In this document: positions 7,557-14,418 of the stretch, in pieces
How the letters are laid out: the number at the start of each line of letters is the position of its first letter
Position numbering within the stretch: the first letter of the stretch is position 1
IMG/VR virus record: IMGVR_UViG_3300046305_000009
Span: 1-22,395 of that record
Length of the DNA: 22,395 nucleotides
Source of the DNA: a virus
Strand: one strand, 5' to 3'
Translations under genes and position numbers: made by a program
The notes under the pieces: generated by a model
What the model was told of the DNA's origin: nothing
Seen by the model: the letters and a program-made list of their open reading frames with translations, nothing else
Database searches by the model: none

Positions 7557-8052
7557 GCTGTACAGCCTTAAATGCGCCGCCAGCAGCAGCCGTCATTAGT
7601 GGTGCTAATAAGTTATCAACACTTCTAAATCGCGTATATTGAACGCTGTAATTGTCGTATTCAACTTCAATAGCACCAACTTTTTCACGCTTAATGCCTT
7701 GCGTTAAATCAGGGGCTAGATTGCCTTGAGCGGCTTTGTATGCCAATTCAGCCGTTGCCTTAATAACTAATGTTGGTATTGTTGTGCTTGATACTTCGTA
7801 ATCGTTTAAATATGCGCCAATACGAGGCCACGATAGCGCTTGCATTGCACTTACCCTGCGGCCTTTGAATATGCCTCCGTAAACCTGCTCAAAGTAATCA
7901 CTAGCGCGTCTTAATGCCTGTTCTTTTTGTTCAGTATTTAAAGAAGCCCACGGCGCACACCCTCTTAGGCTATGCCATGAGTCAGCATAGGCAACCGAGC
8001 ATAACGTTTCGCTTGTTGCACTACCAGTGCCAGTTTCAAGGATTATTGCCAT
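7549..8052 (-). CDS. Head-tail adaptor with DnaT-like ssDNA-binding-type domain
   Basis: This 167-residue protein matches the DnaT-like head-tail adaptor pattern: N-terminal ETGTGSATSETLCSVAYADSW (small residues, then A-Y-A-D), a helix with NTEQKEQALRRASDYFEQVY, then GRRVSAMQALSWPRIGAY, where Q-A-L-x-W-P-R is the clearest hallmark, and a helical middle with KATAELAYKAAQG. These proteins bind below the portal; the 'DnaT-like' label reflects a family match and not replication work. It starts at the stop of the repeat protein (overlap of one base), consistent with its place in the connector cluster. Confidence 0.8.
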   Translation of the reverse strand: MAIILETGTGSATSETLCSVAYADSWHSLRGCAPWASLNTEQKEQALRRASDYFEQVYGGIFKGRRVSAMQALSWPRIGAYLNDYEVSSTTIPTLVIKATAELAYKAAQGNLAPDLTQGIKREKVGAIEVEYDNYSVQYTRFRSVDNLLAPLMTAAAGGAFKAVQRV

Positions 8053-9560
8053 TATGGATAAGTTCTTTCAATGTTTGTTAATGGGTAAAACACTTCAACG
8101 CCTTCAAGTGGCCTAGTGTCTGCGCCTGTTAATGCGTATGTTTGGCTAACTCCCATAATGGGATAATCACAATCAATGCCAGAAAGCGGATATTTGCCAA
8201 CAACTTTGCCATTAATGCTTAATGTGCCTTGCACATAGCTTGCATCACTCCCACTAAGAGCTGCGCTTAATGCGGACGCCAACTGGCCTTGCGTTATTGA
8301 TATGCTTTGTCCTGTCAACGGCACATCAATGATGCTTTGAATGTCAGCCGTTAAGTTGCCTTGTGTTAAGCCGTTCTGCTCACCACTTAATAACCTTGTA
8401 ATTGCCGCGCCAAAATCAGACTGGCTAAACAAGCTTACTAATGCGCTTAATTGGCTACCAATGCTTTTAGATAGTGAACCTTGTGCAATTGTTTCGCTTG
8501 CGCCTGTTAATGCCTTGCTTGCTGTAGCCTTTACTTGCCCTGTTGCTTGCGTTTGAGTTACAGCCGATAGTAGCACACTAGCAACTGATTTAATCGCACC
8601 TTGCGACACAGCTATAGCTTGTCCTGTTAGCTGTACTAGCGTATCCAAGCTAGGCGTTAATGTGCCTTGCGACTGCGTTTCATTTTGCCCAGCAAGTGCT
8701 TTGCTATTGTTTGCTGTGAATGCACCATTTTGCACAGTTTCTAACAGCGCACTAATAGCTTTATTAATTGTTGACGCTAATATCCCTGCGCTAACAGTTT
8801 CGACTTGTCCTGTCGCTGAAACTGATTGCGTATTGCCTAATGTTCCTTGTGCTTCAGTTTCCGCTAAACCTGATAGCGATTTTGCGTTTGTAGCAATTAA
8901 TGTGCCTTGCGTATAGCTATAAGACTGCCCTGTTAAACTGACAAATATAGGCGCTACAATGTTAGGCGTTAAATCGCCTTGCGTTATGCTGCCAAATATG
9001 CCTGTAATAGCTTTGCTAATGCCAGCAAACAATGTGCCAGCACTTTCACTTTGCGTTTGCCCGCTTACAACAACTGTTTGTAGTTTGCTTACATCGCCTT
9101 GCGATTCTGTTTCGTTTAATCCGTTTAGTAATGTTATGCCATTAACACTTAAAATGCCTTGCAATCTTGACTGTGATTGTCCTGTTAATGCTATTGAGTT
9201 TGTCGAGCTTAAATTGCCTTGCGTGTAAGAATATGACTGCCCTAATAGCGCCACCAATATAGGGGCTACAGTATTAGGCGTTAGGTTGCCTTGCGTAATA
9301 CTTTGCGTGTTAGCTGGTATAACATTGCTTGCATTGGCTATTACATTGCCTTGACTTATAGCATAATTCGCACTAAGTATGCTTGTTATTGCTTGTTTGG
9401 CTAACTGCCCTTGTGTTAATGCTACGCTACTGCTTGCAATATAGGCATTAGAAACTGTCGCCAAATTGCCTTGTGTTGCAGTTGATGGTATACCTGATAA
9501 TGCGACTGTTATTGCAGCCGTACCACCTCCACCAGCCCTAAATAATAGTAATAGCGACAT
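8052..9560 (-). CDS. Repeat-rich virion surface protein with 20-residue repeats
   Basis: This 502-residue protein begins MSLLLLFRAGGGG, a start seen in phage repeat proteins of this genome position. Residues 13-446 consist of 21 units of mostly 20 residues, with consensus [LVIF]-x(7)-[AS]-L-[TS]-G-x(6)-[TS]-Q-G-x. Every fifth unit has a two- to four-residue insertion beginning LTPN or LTA, giving a super-repeat of about 104 residues. Residues 457-502 change to a roughly ten-residue repeat with Y-P-L-x-G. The sequence is rich in Gln, Ser and Thr and almost free of Cys and charge, as in fibrous beta-repeat proteins. It lies between probable decoration proteins and the connector genes. A fibre or head/neck surface role is inference; no enzyme motif is visible. 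Confidence 0.8.
   Translation of the reverse strand: MSLLLLFRAGGGGTAAITVALSGIPSTATQGNLATVSNAYIASSSVALTQGQLAKQAITSILSANYAISQGNVIANASNVIPANTQSITQGNLTPNTVAPILVALLGQSYSYTQGNLSSTNSIALTGQSQSRLQGILSVNGITLLNGLNETESQGDVSKLQTVVVSGQTQSESAGTLFAGISKAITGIFGSITQGDLTPNIVAPIFVSLTGQSYSYTQGTLIATNAKSLSGLAETEAQGTLGNTQSVSATGQVETVSAGILASTINKAISALLETVQNGAFTANNSKALAGQNETQSQGTLTPSLDTLVQLTGQAIAVSQGAIKSVASVLLSAVTQTQATGQVKATASKALTGASETIAQGSLSKSIGSQLSALVSLFSQSDFGAAITRLLSGEQNGLTQGNLTADIQSIIDVPLTGQSISITQGQLASALSAALSGSDASYVQGTLSINGKVVGKYPLSGIDCDYPIMGVSQTYALTGADTRPLEGVEVFYPLTNIERTYP
8055..8192 (-). repeat. C-terminal ten-residue YPLxG repeats
   Basis: Residues 457-502 of the repeat protein contain five short units: YPLSGIDCD, YPIMGVSQT, YALTGADTR, PLEGVEVF and YPLTNIERT. 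They differ in length and consensus from the 20-residue units before them. Confidence 0.7.
8223..9560 (-). repeat. 21 tandem 60-bp coding repeats (20-residue TQG units) with a five-unit super-repeat
   Basis: Unit ends (the residue after QG) fall at 32, 52, 72, 92, 116, 136, 156, 176, 196, 220, 240, 260, 280, 300, 322, 342, 362, 382, 402, 426 and 446. The long units begin at residues 93, 197, 301 and 403, so a higher-order repeat of 104, 104 and 102 residues is present. At the DNA level the plus strand shows recurring TTGCCTTGCG-like blocks. Confidence 0.85.
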
Positions 9561-10304
9561 TTAAGCCGCCGTGTATTCGTTCCAATCAACAGACGCAATA
9601 TAAGCGTCAGTCGCAGGTATGCCAGTTGTCACCGTTGCTGCATCTAAAAATATAGCCAAGCCTTCACCTGCCGCCAATGTGATGTCAGTATCACCTACAA
9701 AAAACTCTACCGTGTCCATGATTTCATAGCCAACGGCGCTAAGTATTCTGGGCGCGTAAGCTTGCGCCAGTGTAACTGTCGGCGTTAAAGTTAGCGTAGT
9801 AGCTGAAAGCGTGCCATCCGCCGAAGCGTCACCCGTCGCCGTCACAGACGCGTTCGAAGTTTGTGCTGTTTTCACAGCATTTTTAGTAAGCACTGTGCCG
9901 TTTGTTTGTACCGTGGTATAGCGAACAACGCGAATAACAGGCGGTACAACTGTAACGGCTTTTACGACGCTTGAAAGCATATCAACACGCAAACGGTTTA
10001 CATCAACCAATATGGTTGAGCCTACCGCGTTATGTATTGATAAAATCTTTTGTGAAGTTGCAGCGCGGCCATTGGTTTTAAATGAACAAGTTCGACCCCA
10101 AAAGCTAATATTGCGCTTGCTATCAGTATCAACAGGCAATGGGAATTGTGCCGAAACGTCACGGTGTGTATTATCTACGCCAAAGCCTGCTTTAATGCGC
10201 TGGACTTTTACGCCACTAGACGCGCCGCCATTTATCGTAGTGACATCATCGGTTGCAATGACATCACCGCCAGTACCAGCAGGAATGGTGGTGTTGTCAG
10301 CCAT
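9561..10304 (-). CDS. Virion structural protein (conserved phage head-region protein)
   Basis: This 247-residue protein opens with TTIPAGTGGDVIATDDV, a start shared by conserved phage proteins encoded near capsid genes, followed by a HRDVSAQFPLPVDTDSK region and a long beta-rich, Thr/Val-rich body ending DAYIASVDWNEYTAA. It has no signal peptide, no membrane segment and no catalytic motif. It abuts the repeat protein gene (no gap) and overlaps the preceding gene by one base, so the three are probably translated together. I infer a head decoration, fibre or neck component; the exact role is not known. Confidence 0.65.
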   Translation of the reverse strand: MADNTTIPAGTGGDVIATDDVTTINGGASSGVKVQRIKAGFGVDNTHRDVSAQFPLPVDTDSKRNISFWGRTCSFKTNGRAATSQKILSIHNAVGSTILVDVNRLRVDMLSSVVKAVTVVPPVIRVVRYTTVQTNGTVLTKNAVKTAQTSNASVTATGDASADGTLSATTLTLTPTVTLAQAYAPRILSAVGYEIMDTVEFFVGDTDITLAAGEGLAIFLDAATVTTGIPATDAYIASVDWNEYTAA

Positions 10305-10756
10305 TAAGCTATTCTCAATAAGCCAGTAGTCGCGTCATTGGTTGGCATCGTAAGAGAAAAGTTACTTGCCGTGACGTTTTGAGAACCGAAAGTATAAACA
10401 CCAACGCCCCTATTTGCCTGCGCTGAATTATAAAGCAATGTAGCATCAAACGCGCTTGCAGAAGTTAAACCAGTCCATGCAAATGCCGCACTAGGCGTAC
10501 TAAATGCGGTTGTGCCTGTACTTGCAGGCGCTATCCATGTAAAAGTAACGCCGCCAGCCGTGTATCCTGTGCCTGTCAGCTCGTTAGTTGCTGTGTATGC
10601 TGTGCTTGCTGCATTCATAGTAGCAGATGCTAGATACAACGCCGCCTTAAATGTATCTGCTGTTGTTGCAGCTCTAATAACGGTAACTCCGAATGCGTGA
10701 AGTCCGTTTAATTGTTCAACTTTAAAACTGGTGCAAACTGATTGGGTGTTAGCCAT
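10304..10756 (-). CDS. Conserved phage structural protein, decoration-like
   Basis: This 150-residue Ala/Thr-rich beta protein begins SVCTSFKVEQLNGLHAFG. It contains ATTADTFKAALYLASATM, then GTGYTAGGVTFTW, FAWTGLTSASAFDATLLYN and a C-terminal TMPTNDATTGLLRIA. I recognise this series of motifs as a widespread uncharacterised phage protein that follows the capsid gene. There are no enzyme motifs. The abundance of small residues and the position suggest a capsid decoration or similar virion protein, but that is inference. The ATG at 10756 has AAAGGA upstream (AAAAGGATAGATT), and the gene ends on the start of the next one. Confidence 0.65.
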   Translation of the reverse strand: MANTQSVCTSFKVEQLNGLHAFGVTVIRAATTADTFKAALYLASATMNAASTAYTATNELTGTGYTAGGVTFTWIAPASTGTTAFSTPSAAFAWTGLTSASAFDATLLYNSAQANRGVGVYTFGSQNVTASNFSLTMPTNDATTGLLRIA

Positions 10757-10767
10757 AATCTATCCTT

Positions 10768-11007
10768 TTAATTAATGCTGCCTTGTTTAATGTAAAGCTC
10801 AGTATCTTTCGGCACTTTGTAAACATGACAGCCATCTTTTACAATTACGCCCATATAAGTGTAATACTCTCTTAGCTTAATTTCGCCTGTAGAAAATTGC
10901 CACTCCACTTTGTAATCTAAATCTTTAATAGGCAAGTTACCTTTGACTGTGTAGATCAAATCTACATCTCTCGTTAACCAATTAATTAATTTTGCTTTAA
11001 TGTTCAT
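10768..11007 (-). CDS. Small hypothetical protein between capsid and decoration genes
   Basis: This protein has 79 residues from ATG 11007, which has AAAAGG five bases upstream; a GTG at 11013 falls within that site and is less likely. The sequence is a short helix (MNIKAKLINWL) followed by an alternating beta pattern (VDLIYTVKGNLPIKDLDY, VEWQFSTGEIKLREYYTYMGVIV). I do not recognise a family. It follows directly after an intrinsic terminator, so its transcription depends on read-through or on an unseen start. A small virion or accessory role is possible. Confidence 0.55.
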   Translation of the reverse strand: MNIKAKLINWLTRDVDLIYTVKGNLPIKDLDYKVEWQFSTGEIKLREYYTYMGVIVKDGCHVYKVPKDTELYIKQGSIN

Positions 11008-11028
11008 ATTCACCTTTTACAATATCAA

Positions 11029-11057
11029 TAAAAAAGCCCACTATTGCTAATGGGCTT
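11029..11057 (-). terminator. Intrinsic terminator between small head-region genes
   Basis: On the minus strand AAGCCCA (11057-11051) pairs with TGGGCTT (11040-11034) around a ten-base loop, running into TTTTTTA. It lies about 60 bases after the 59-residue ORF and 20 bases before the next gene. Confidence 0.8.
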
Positions 11058-11114
11058 GATATTGATGCTACGATTTACGATGTTTACGCCTTTTTCTGAC
11101 GTAGCTTATATTTC

Positions 11115-11294
11115 TCATAACTGTGTTACTTTGCGCGATTGCCGAACCATTTTACCTTCTTGCGGAGGGGGCAATTTGTCTGCGTTTTCACGATTCCATT
11201 TTGACACCTCAGCAAAAGTCATAAGGTTTTCAGTGACTTCGGATTGTTCAGATTCTTGCGTTTCAGCCGTAACTTCATTTTGTTTTTTAGCCAT
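11115..11294 (-). CDS. Small 59-residue hypothetical protein
   Basis: The ATG at 11294 is preceded by TAGGAATTTATT, where AGGA lies about seven bases upstream and overlaps the stop of the homing endonuclease gene; the frame ends at TGA 11117-11115. The protein begins MAKKQNEVTAETQESEQSEV and is acidic and disordered at first, then has a possible helix (MTFAEVSKWNRENADKL), a PPP turn and a basic C-terminus. Short Lys/Glu-rich proteins of this look are common just after the capsid gene in related phages. No function can be assigned. In the absence of the homing gene it would directly follow the major capsid gene. Confidence 0.65.
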   Translation of the reverse strand: MAKKQNEVTAETQESEQSEVTENLMTFAEVSKWNRENADKLPPPQEGKMVRQSRKVTQL

Positions 11295-11303
11295 AATAAA
11301 TTC

Positions 11304-12104
11304 CTATTCATAGTTTTGTAATTCACGCATTTTTTGCCAATTAGGGTATGTAGGTGAATTAATCCGAACATTTACCCCTGATACGCTCATAGCATGGGCT
11401 TGTGCAATATATTTTAAGCTATCAAATTCAACGCCATCAACTGTGTATTTGTAAGGAATGCCCTTTTTAACTTTTGTTGAAAGTGTGTAATCCACATCGC
11501 CTTTTGAATTGTAATATCGTTTTTTTGCCACATTGTAATTAATGCCCAACTGTCTGCACCAGTTAGGCAACGTGTCGGTAACGCCTTCGCGTGTTATCAC
11601 AATGTTATTGCGTTTGTTATTAGACTGCTCGACAAATGATGCCCATCTGCAATTTTCTTTTGAGTAATTTAATGAGTTATCAATACGCTCAATAGAATGC
11701 CCTTGAGTTGGCGGCTCGCCCATGTCAGCTAGAAAGTTTTCAAAGCTTTCTTTCCATCTATCACAAACCGTTATACCGCGACCACCATAGTCAGCGTAAC
11801 GACTATCTTTTTGGTAGTAGCATCTCCTTTTCATGGCAGACCATGTGTAGTAGACCTTAGGAACATTTAATCCATTATGTCCTGACAGCCCATGAGTTTT
11901 TTTAGCTGCTGATTTTCTTTCTTTCGTACAAATTTTGCAGCGCGTTACATTGCCAGCTTTTAAGTTTATCTCATCTGCGATGTGATAATTTCCACAAACG
12001 CAGTTGCATTGCCAAAAAGTTAATTGTGTTCCGCCTTTAGATTTTCTTGTGCTTCTTTCAATAACTGTTAGCAATCCAAAAACATCGTCTTTTTGAACCT
12101 TCAT
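11304..12104 (-). CDS. HNH homing endonuclease, free-standing
   Basis: This 266-residue protein has three parts. An N-terminal zinc-finger-like region carries C33, C35, C37, C56 and C59. A central HNH nuclease has YYTWSAMKRRC at 85-95, YGGRGITVCDRW at 106-117, SIERIDN at 137-143 and NCRWAS at 151-156, followed by a conserved N163 region. Two C-terminal DNA-binding repeats of the NUMOD/HTH kind lie around 173-207 (PNWCRQLGINYNVAKKRYY) and 221-260 (GVEFDSLKYIAQAHAMSVSGVNVRI). Such enzymes cut DNA at specific sites and spread their own gene among phages. It splits the usual link between capsid gene and following head genes, and it has its own apparent promoter and translation control hairpin, as expected for a mobile gene. 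Confidence 0.92.
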   Translation of the reverse strand: MKVQKDDVFGLLTVIERSTRKSKGGTQLTFWQCNCVCGNYHIADEINLKAGNVTRCKICTKERKSAAKKTHGLSGHNGLNVPKVYYTWSAMKRRCYYQKDSRYADYGGRGITVCDRWKESFENFLADMGEPPTQGHSIERIDNSLNYSKENCRWASFVEQSNNKRNNIVITREGVTDTLPNWCRQLGINYNVAKKRYYNSKGDVDYTLSTKVKKGIPYKYTVDGVEFDSLKYIAQAHAMSVSGVNVRINSPTYPNWQKMRELQNYE

Positions 12105-12107
12105 TCA

Positions 12108-12141
12108 ATACTCTCCCTTTAGCTAACATAAGAGAGAGTAT
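12108..12141 (-). promoter_or_regulatory. Hairpin occluding the homing endonuclease ribosome binding site
   Basis: On the minus strand ATACTCTC (12141-12134) is the exact complement of GAGAGTAT (12115-12108), with an 18-base loop. The Shine-Dalgarno GGAG (12116-12113) lies at the edge of the 3' arm, eight bases before ATG 12104, so long transcripts from upstream should hide most of it. Confidence 0.6.
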
Positions 12142-12145
12142 AACA
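12137..12145 (-). promoter_or_regulatory. Possible extended -10 promoter for the homing endonuclease gene
   Basis: On the minus strand TG-T-TATACT matches the extended -10 form TGnTATAAT. No good -35 is visible at the usual spacing (AGTATT or TAGTAT). A start about seven bases downstream would fall in the loop of the hairpin, so this transcript would lack the 5' arm and leave the ribosome site free. Confidence 0.45.
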
Positions 12146-12150
12146 TAGTT

Positions 12151-12169
12151 CCTCAGAAAAATACTAAGG
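12151..12169 (-). other. Short hairpin after the major capsid gene
   Basis: On the minus strand CCTTAG and CTGAGG pair (one G-U) around TATTTTT, close after the capsid stop at 12178. No T-run follows, so it is not a normal terminator; it could stabilise the 3' end of capsid mRNA. Confidence 0.35.
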
Positions 12170-12177
12170 GATTTGAT

Positions 12178-13191
12178 TCAATTAGTTACTAAAAAGGCAA
12201 TCGGCACTTGTTTGCGCTCATCAAATACACGAGTCCAGTTACTTACAGCTTGCAACTCTGCTAGTGTTGGTGTAACGCCAGCAACTGAGGTTGAGTTAAA
12301 TGCGTAGCCAAATGGATGTAATAACCATGTTTTGCGAGAATGTAATACTTCTACGCCGCCGCCGTTTCCTTGAGCCTCTTCACGATTTACTGCAACTGGA
12401 TTAGGGTGTGAGCCTTCACCATAACCAAACGCTCCAGCACCATATAAAACGCTTGTATATTCCAGCAATGTAGATGTAGCGTTGGTAACAACAGGCATAC
12501 CATCATCAATAATAATACGTTTGCCTAAGAATGTTGGGACAAGTAACGAGCCGTTACTGTCTTTGATAAAATCAATATCATCATTATCAATCATGCGTTT
12601 GTAGATATTTGAATGCACGGCAATTGCGCCTGTGTTTTCGTAGCTATCGCCTAGCGTGAAAGCCGCGCTGGTAAAGTTTGAGCGTGTAAAGCCGTTAGTT
12701 GCCGCCGCAGCGCCTGCTGTTGTACGAGCCGCATTAAACACCATATCACCGCCATTGCCAGCAATGTTATCAGCAAGTAAGCCGCGTGTGGTTGCAATTA
12801 AACGAGCTTGCAATTGACGAGTCCAGTATTCATCTACACGGCGCGCAATGCGCTGCATTGGGTCGCTTCCTGCTATCTCGCCAGTTAAATCAGCCGTTGA
12901 CCATGAGTTATTTACGTATGCAATACGTGCAATTTGGTCGCCTGCACTTACTTTTGCAGGAACGGCTAAAAGTGCAGGGTCGTCACTTGAATAATTAGGC
13001 TCACTATTAGCCAAATCCTTCCAAAAAGGGAGGTCAACAATACGCCCGCCGCTATTAGCTTTAGCGTTAAGAGCTGCGTTTGTAGTGATGATGCCTGAGT
13101 CGTAAAATGCTGTTTTTTCTGCTGTATTAACAGCCATGTAGTCTAAAAATACTTTTGGTTCGATAATGTCGGTTAAACGTGATAATGCCAT
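12178..13191 (-). CDS. Major capsid protein
   Basis: This 337-residue protein lies directly after the scaffold gene, in the canonical position of the head shell subunit. The start (MALSRLTDIIEPKVFLDYMAVNTAEKTAFYDSGI), a long polar loop region, MQRIARRVDEYWTRQLQARLIATTRGLLADN around 113-143 (spine-helix-like), a GDSYENTGAIAVHSNIYKRM segment and the late RKTWLLHPFGYAF segment fit the coat proteins of this class, which probably have the HK97 fold. No N-terminal protease-type delta domain is seen in this chain; the separate scaffold serves that role. The ATG at 13191 lies 14 bases after the scaffold stop, with AAAGGAAAC before it, consistent with high expression. Confidence 0.9.
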   Translation of the reverse strand: MALSRLTDIIEPKVFLDYMAVNTAEKTAFYDSGIITTNAALNAKANSGGRIVDLPFWKDLANSEPNYSSDDPALLAVPAKVSAGDQIARIAYVNNSWSTADLTGEIAGSDPMQRIARRVDEYWTRQLQARLIATTRGLLADNIAGNGGDMVFNAARTTAGAAAATNGFTRSNFTSAAFTLGDSYENTGAIAVHSNIYKRMIDNDDIDFIKDSNGSLLVPTFLGKRIIIDDGMPVVTNATSTLLEYTSVLYGAGAFGYGEGSHPNPVAVNREEAQGNGGGVEVLHSRKTWLLHPFGYAFNSTSVAGVTPTLAELQAVSNWTRVFDERKQVPIAFLVTN

Positions 13192-13204
13192 GATTTAGTT
13201 TCCT

Positions 13205-13837
13205 TTAAGTTGACGCGGCTTTTAATGCCTCGTATTTGGTCGGGTCAGAACGAAATAGCGCAGTGCGCTCATCGCTGCCCATATCTTTAAATGCCTTATT
13301 TGTTGCGTTTTGGTTTCCTCCTTGCGCGCCGCCGCCATTGTTATTTGGTGCTGCTACAAAGTGTTTACCTTCATCTGTAGTTGCCCACTCTTTTAAGTGT
13401 TCGCTAATAGGCTTATCGCCTACCATTGAAATGCGAACGCCGTCTTTAGTAACAACTTGAACTTGTGCTGCTAGCATCGCCTTTGCAGCTTTTAAATTAA
13501 TCGCATTCGTTACGTTAATGCTTGCCAAGCCTTCTGTTAAATCTCGCTCGCGTTGCATATTAACTGTGACTTGAGACTCTGTCTCAAGCGTTTTAACTGC
13601 TTTGTCGCGTTCTTCTGCAAGTTTTTTAGTTTGCTTATCTGCATCAGCTAACTTAGTCTTAAAGGCTTCATTTTCAGCTTGCAATGCGCTGTAGTCGTTT
13701 GGGTCAATTGTTTGGCCTTTCCGTAATTCCGCTTTTGCTTTTGTTAAATCTGCTTTTAAACCGTTGTTCGTATCTGTTAGAGCCGTCATTGACTCGGTCA
13801 GCTCTGTAACTTTTGCTTGTAATTCTTCTAACGTCAT
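13205..13837 (-). CDS. Capsid scaffolding protein
   Basis: This 210-residue protein is strongly predicted coiled coil from about 1 to 105 (LEELQAKVTELTESMTALTD, ADLTKAKAELRKG, LADADKQTKKLAEERDKAV), then has a short folded part (INLKAAKAMLAAQVQVVTKDGVR), a Gly/Asn-rich linker (PNNNGGGAQGGNQN) and a C-terminal helix (MGSDERTALFRSDPTKYEAL). This layout, directly before the capsid gene, is that of phage scaffolds that guide procapsid assembly and then leave. The leader before ATG 13837 is unusual: three evenly spaced hairpins, with GAAAGG seven bases before the start. Confidence 0.85.
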   Translation of the reverse strand: MTLEELQAKVTELTESMTALTDTNNGLKADLTKAKAELRKGQTIDPNDYSALQAENEAFKTKLADADKQTKKLAEERDKAVKTLETESQVTVNMQRERDLTEGLASINVTNAINLKAAKAMLAAQVQVVTKDGVRISMVGDKPISEHLKEWATTDEGKHFVAAPNNNGGGAQGGNQNATNKAFKDMGSDERTALFRSDPTKYEALKAAST

Positions 13838-13850
13838 GATGATACCTTTC

Positions 13851-13905
13851 GCAGCACTGCTGCATCTCTATGTGGCACAGCCACCTTGCCTAGCGGTACA
13901 ACCGC
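13851..13905 (-). other. Three evenly spaced 13-nt hairpins in the scaffold leader
   Basis: Reading the minus strand, GCGGT-TGT-ACCGC (13905-13893), GTGGC-TGT-GCCAC (13884-13872) and GCAGC-AGT-GCTGC (13863-13851) each have a five-pair stem and three-base loop, and are separated by exactly eight bases (21-nt period). Stem sequences differ but pairing is kept. The last hairpin is next to the GAAAGG ribosome site of the scaffold gene. Confidence 0.75.
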
Positions 13906-13938
13906 AAATAAAAAAGCCACCCGTTTAAGAGTGGCTTT
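13906..13938 (-). terminator. Intrinsic terminator before the scaffold/capsid genes
   Basis: On the minus strand AAAGCCAC (13938-13931) pairs with GTGGCTTT (13920-13913) around a ten-base loop, ending in TTTTTTATTT. It separates the portal/minor head genes and small ORFs from scaffold and capsid, and stands just before the three short hairpins. Confidence 0.8.
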
Positions 13939-13965
13939 CTGTGAAACTTAAAATTTATTTCAAGT

Positions 13966-14169
13966 TTAGTGTTTTAATATCTCATTAATAATACTCATTT
14001 GAGTGTTTAGCTTTGAAGATATAGCAGCATCTAAACTGACGCAAAAATCATCAACTTGCAATTTAATATTATCCAAATAAGGGGCAATAGACCCATCTTC
14101 ATATTTTTCAAATCTGATAAGAGATGCTTCTAAAAGTTTTCTATAATCATTTGAATGTATTTTTATCAT
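13966..14169 (-). CDS. Small hypothetical protein (67 residues)
   Basis: This short protein begins MIKIHSNDYRKLLEASLIRF and contains an acidic middle (EKYEDGSIAPYLDNIKLQVDDF) and a helical C-terminus (SSKLNTQMSIINEIL). The ATG at 14169 follows AAAAAATT with no strong Shine-Dalgarno, though the previous stop is only six bases away, so coupling is likely. I do not recognise a family. It is the last gene before an intrinsic terminator. Short accessory genes here, between minor head and scaffold genes, are typical insertion points for phage-specific cargo. Confidence 0.5.
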   Translation of the reverse strand: MIKIHSNDYRKLLEASLIRFEKYEDGSIAPYLDNIKLQVDDFCVSLDAAISSKLNTQMSIINEILKH

Positions 14170-14175
14170 AATTTT

Positions 14176-14418
14176 TTATTCCAATTCTACTGGCAAAACG
14201 TTAAAACAATCAAAGCCTGTTTCATCATTGCCATAAGCCTCTTTTAAGTATGTGAATAATTCGCCATTAAGATTTAGCCTTCCATTTTTCCATTGGCCTT
14301 TTAAAAACAAGTGTAATTTTGCTAATTCTAATTGCGCTTTTTCATTATCATAAAACCCCCTTAAAAATAAGGGAGGGCAATCGTCACGTTCTGCATATAA
14401 AATATAAATTGTTTTCAT
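14176..14418 (-). CDS. Small hypothetical protein (80 residues)
   Basis: This protein begins MKTIYILYAERDDCPPLFLRGFYDNEKAQLELAKL..., a beta strand, short loop and helix pattern with a later FTYLKEAYGNDETGFDCFNVLPVELE. The opening resembles small phage or host proteins that report 'I-x-Y-A-x-x-D-x-x-x-x-I/L-R-G-F-Y-x-x', but I cannot name a family. Its ATG overlaps the stop of the zinc-ribbon gene by one base (TAATG), so it belongs to the same coupled string. Role unknown. Confidence 0.55.
   Translation of the reverse strand: MKTIYILYAERDDCPPLFLRGFYDNEKAQLELAKLHLFLKGQWKNGRLNLNGELFTYLKEAYGNDETGFDCFNVLPVELE

Noticed and set aside
8223-9464. Regular about 60-bp repeats that might suggest a CRISPR array
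   Set aside because: The repeats are degenerate, keep a single reading frame, and have no unique spacers between identical repeats. They are coding repeats.
13838-13906. Short coding frame across the three hairpins (heptapeptide-like repeats)
   Set aside because: No start codon with ribosome site is visible in the short stretch after the terminator, so I call it an RNA element and keep the coding reading only as an alternative.
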